A stretch of 64,000 bases of DNA from Ceratopteris richardii (lineage: Eukaryota; Streptophyta; Polypodiopsida; Polypodiales; Pteridaceae). The translations under genes were made by a program, and so were the position numbers. Each line of letters begins with the position of its first letter. Within the stretch, counting starts at the first letter, position 1. Location of the stretch: assembly GCA_020310875.1 (NCBI GenBank), contig CM035428.1:108664745-108728744 (forward strand). The letters run 5' to 3'. The notes under the pieces are model-generated. The model did no database searches. It was not told the DNA's origin and worked only from the letters and a program-made list of their open reading frames with translations. Shown in pieces: positions 61,711 to 64,000 of the stretch.

Positions 61711-61797
61711 GTCTGTCTGTCTGTCTGTTTGCATGTCTGTATGTTTGTCTATCTATCTATTTGATTGTCTGTTTGTCTGTTTGCTGGTCTGCTTGTC
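61229..61797. repeat. Compound tetranucleotide microsatellite (CTAT/GTCT/GTAC/GTAT/GTTT)
   Basis: About 570 bp of related 4-bp repeats in blocks: (CTAT)n 61,229-61,330, (CATC)n, (TGTC/TTTG) variants, (GTAC)n 61,540-61,568, (GTAT)n 61,569-61,634, (GTTT)n 61,637-61,668, (GTCT)n 61,668-61,700. The 178- and 171-residue frames are artefacts. It lies against a LINE fragment at 61,798. Confidence 0.96.
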
Positions 61798-61935
61798 TAA
61801 TCGCTTGAATCTCTCTCTGGTGGGGACAGACTCTCTAGAGTGGGGGTCTCGGTCGTCGGCGCTGTCGTCTAAGCTCCTCTTCTCTCTGTAATGTGACACC
61901 CCGTGTCTAGCTGGGTCCTTGGGTGGCTGTGGGTC
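61798..61935 (-). mobile_element. LINE fragment (3' part of ORF2)
   Basis: Matches 53,445-53,575 of LINE copy 1 (shared gaatctctctctggtgggga, tgtcgtctaagctcctct and gggtggctgtgggtct-type phrases). The minus strand encodes RSLDDSADDRDPHSRESVPT. Only about 140 bp survive. Like the other copies it ends against a microsatellite. Confidence 0.88.
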
Positions 61936-63510
61936 TAGCAATAAACAAATATAGATGAGCTAAAAAGCTCAAAACCCAAAATCAGCCTTATGCAAAGCTT
62001 AACACACACTTGCAAAGTGAGCGAACAAGTATCAATTAACTCTTGATGAGTGGTGGTTGCTACCACCACAATTTAGATGTGTTTAATAAACCTGTAAGGA
62101 CACTTGAAGATTTCTTCTATATTGAAGTTATCGAACTTGTATAAAGAAGATTATGCATGAAGAAACTTCAAAGTGGTTCTAAGAATCATGCAAAACATTG
62201 CTTCACACAAGCTTTCTCAGACAAAAAAGAAGAACTTTGAAGAACCAAATTTTGCTCAAGATACGGCCAAGCTTAGGCTTTCTTTCTTTTCAATCATATG
62301 ATGAGTGTAGCATTATGGAAGGAAATCGCTAGTTAAGCGAGCGTCAGCTATTATAATATTGGGATGAGTGACCTCTTGAGAAGTTTTGTTAACTTTTGTC
62401 TTTCTTGATAGTTCAAATCCCTCACTATGTGCAACCAATGGTACCGCTCGCATGATAAGATATGCCGAGCTCATGCCTTGGTGGTTGCATTCGTCATAAA
62501 CCTTGGAGTTTTTGAGGTATTGTGCAGATTGGACGTTTCGGTTACATTGAGTCGATTGTCAATAACCTATACCGTATACGTTTGCGTGTGACATTGTCGT
62601 GATAGTAGATACTAGTAGAGGGAAGGTTTTGAGCTCCTCGTAGTGAATCTTATATTTTTGGATGAGCTGCATTTGCTCTCCGTACATGTCTGTGCATATC
62701 TACAAAAAAACACAAAAAACCAAAGAATTAAAGAGGAGGAAACCGCTGTGTAGGTTTCACACACGGGCATTCTCAATACAGTTTGTGGCTTACGAGACAA
62801 CTATATGGTTTATTTGAAGAAACCTATACAAGAGTGTCCAATGGCGATTCTGCCTTTCATATAGACACGAACAATAACAATACATCTTCGTCATGGATCA
62901 CTTTTATCTTTGTGTAATCACGCAATTCCACCCATGATGACCATGCATACCCGTTGAATATGAATTGGAGATTTCCAATGTGTTTGGTATGTGCACGCCC
63001 ATGTATGTTGAATAAACCAGTGGAGTTAGATAGCCACTCACCAATCACACCCGTTTTTATTCATTGTTGTCTCCTCAAAAGGTTTGAAGAAGAAATTGAG
63101 ATGGTAAGGTGGGACATGGGTGGTTCTCAAAGAGAAAATTTGTTAGCTTTACTTTTATCCATGTGTCAAGTTATAGGCCTTATATCAAGATGATATGGAT
63201 TATTAGATTCTTCCATGTGTCAAGATGCTTTTCACTTTAACACGTGCCTTTTATTCTTTTAGCAGAATCAGGATTTGAATTTTGAGGGTCCAAATCAATC
63301 CTGATCATGAAGTGCTGTATATTGATGGATAGCTCTCCTCAAGTACTATAAGGTGGCGGGATGAAAAATTTGAACATTTTTTGACCAATTTCGATCATTT
63401 TTGTAACGTACTAAAAATGAAAGAAAATGTCCTATAGAAGCTAATTTTGGATGTTCAAATAATATGCAATATGTATGAGTTGTATTTTCCAATGTTTCCC
63501 TCCCTAGATA
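61936..63510. other. No gene seen
   Basis: Probably intron or downstream sequence of the CXC gene. Minus-strand frames at 62,612-62,800 and 62,857-63,048 are short and show no family I recognise. Confidence 0.4.
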
Positions 63511-63909
63511 CTACTTGGTTGGGGTGTTGATGTTCAATTTCTTTTTGTGTTGCTCAAATCTATCTCTAGGTGGCATTTCGATATAGAATATCAGGAACAT
63601 TATGTTGAGGTGGAATATATTGAAGATTAATTTTCCTTTCAATGATCCTTCTCTTTTATAGTGGTAACGGACTTCAATCTGTTTTGTTCTTAAATTGAAC
63701 ATTGGATTTTTAGCCAGTGCAATCACACTTTGAATTTGCCTGTATGTAGAGAATCCTAAAAATGTAAGCCTTGAAAAAGTTTTGTATTGAAACACATTTT
63801 GTAGATTTAGTATAAGCTTCTCTTTATTCTGCTTCACATGTTGAAGTAGCATGCCAATCTTTTCTTCAGTGGGACCTACCAATAAGATGTCATCTACATA
63901 TATGATCAA
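63511..63909 (-). pseudogene. Ty1/copia RT-RNase H deletion derivative
   Basis: The minus strand starts with MIIYVDDILLVGPTEEKIGM (catalytic YVDD of copia RT). After about 30 residues it jumps to QSVIALAKNPMFNLRTKQIE and VRYHYKRE, the end of RNase H. The RT connection and most of RNase H are deleted, yet the frame stays open for 132 codons. The element continues 5' beyond 63,909, where plus-strand DNA is not recognisable. Confidence 0.85.
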
Positions 63910-64000
63910 AATAAGTATAATATTATAAATTACTATCTAATCAGATCCAGTATCATGGAATCTCTAGGTCGTAAAGGTGATATCATGTATTATTTCACTT

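Noticed and set aside
61228-61891. Cys/Val/Leu-rich frames of 116-178 residues that resemble membrane proteins
   Set aside because: Translation of tetranucleotide repeats; no composition change or start context independent of the repeat.

Overview
This is nuclear DNA from a land plant with a large, transposon-rich genome. Almost every recognisable coding stretch is retroelement or hAT transposon debris, long perfect microsatellites are frequent, and the one host gene has an intron of about 25.5 kb. Plant-type Ty1/copia elements with an initiator-Met-tRNA primer site, a chromovirus, DUF659-type hAT transposons and a plant-type CXC protein fit this. A fern or another large-genome non-angiosperm is my guess, but the sequence does not prove it.

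Layout. 1-33,500 is a graveyard of LTR retrotransposons. It holds Ty3/gypsy gag, protease and integrase remnants on the minus strand (3.5-5.5, 6.9-7.9, 12.7-13.9 kb). Two Ty1/copia families are present. Copia-A has a 231-bp LTR: the best copy is at 28,174-32,487 (+), a truncated copy at 20,937-22,815 (-), and fragments at 1-546, 19,285-19,440 and 32,488-32,800. Copia-B is at 15,057-18,818 (-). Two unexplained short-motif arrays lie at 1.8-2.25 kb and 24.87-25.51 kb.

33,550-60,474 carries the only host gene I can support: five consecutive coding exons of a tesmin/TSO1-like CXC (CPP) protein closest to the TCX5/TCX6 type, a LIN54-like DNA-binding subunit of plant DREAM complexes. Exons 1-4 lie within 0.9 kb. 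Intron 4 (34,808-60,296) then splits the first CXC motif, and exon 5 lies 25.5 kb downstream. The reading phase is consistent at all four junctions. The second CXC motif is not in the window, so the gene is 3'-partial here or broken.

Intron 4 holds, in order, a Ty3 chromovirus with both LTRs (36.3-39.4 kb), a decayed hAT (40.2-42.5), a second hAT with CGTAC-rich ends (43.8-47.7), a third, nearly uninterrupted hAT transposase on the minus strand (48.7-51.9), and a head-to-tail chain of LINE copies on the minus strand (52.3-59.7) whose junctions are long microsatellites. One LINE carries a 364-bp hAT-type MITE with a perfect 8-bp target-site duplication. 60,475-64,000 holds intron sequence, a microsatellite block, a LINE fragment and a copia fragment.
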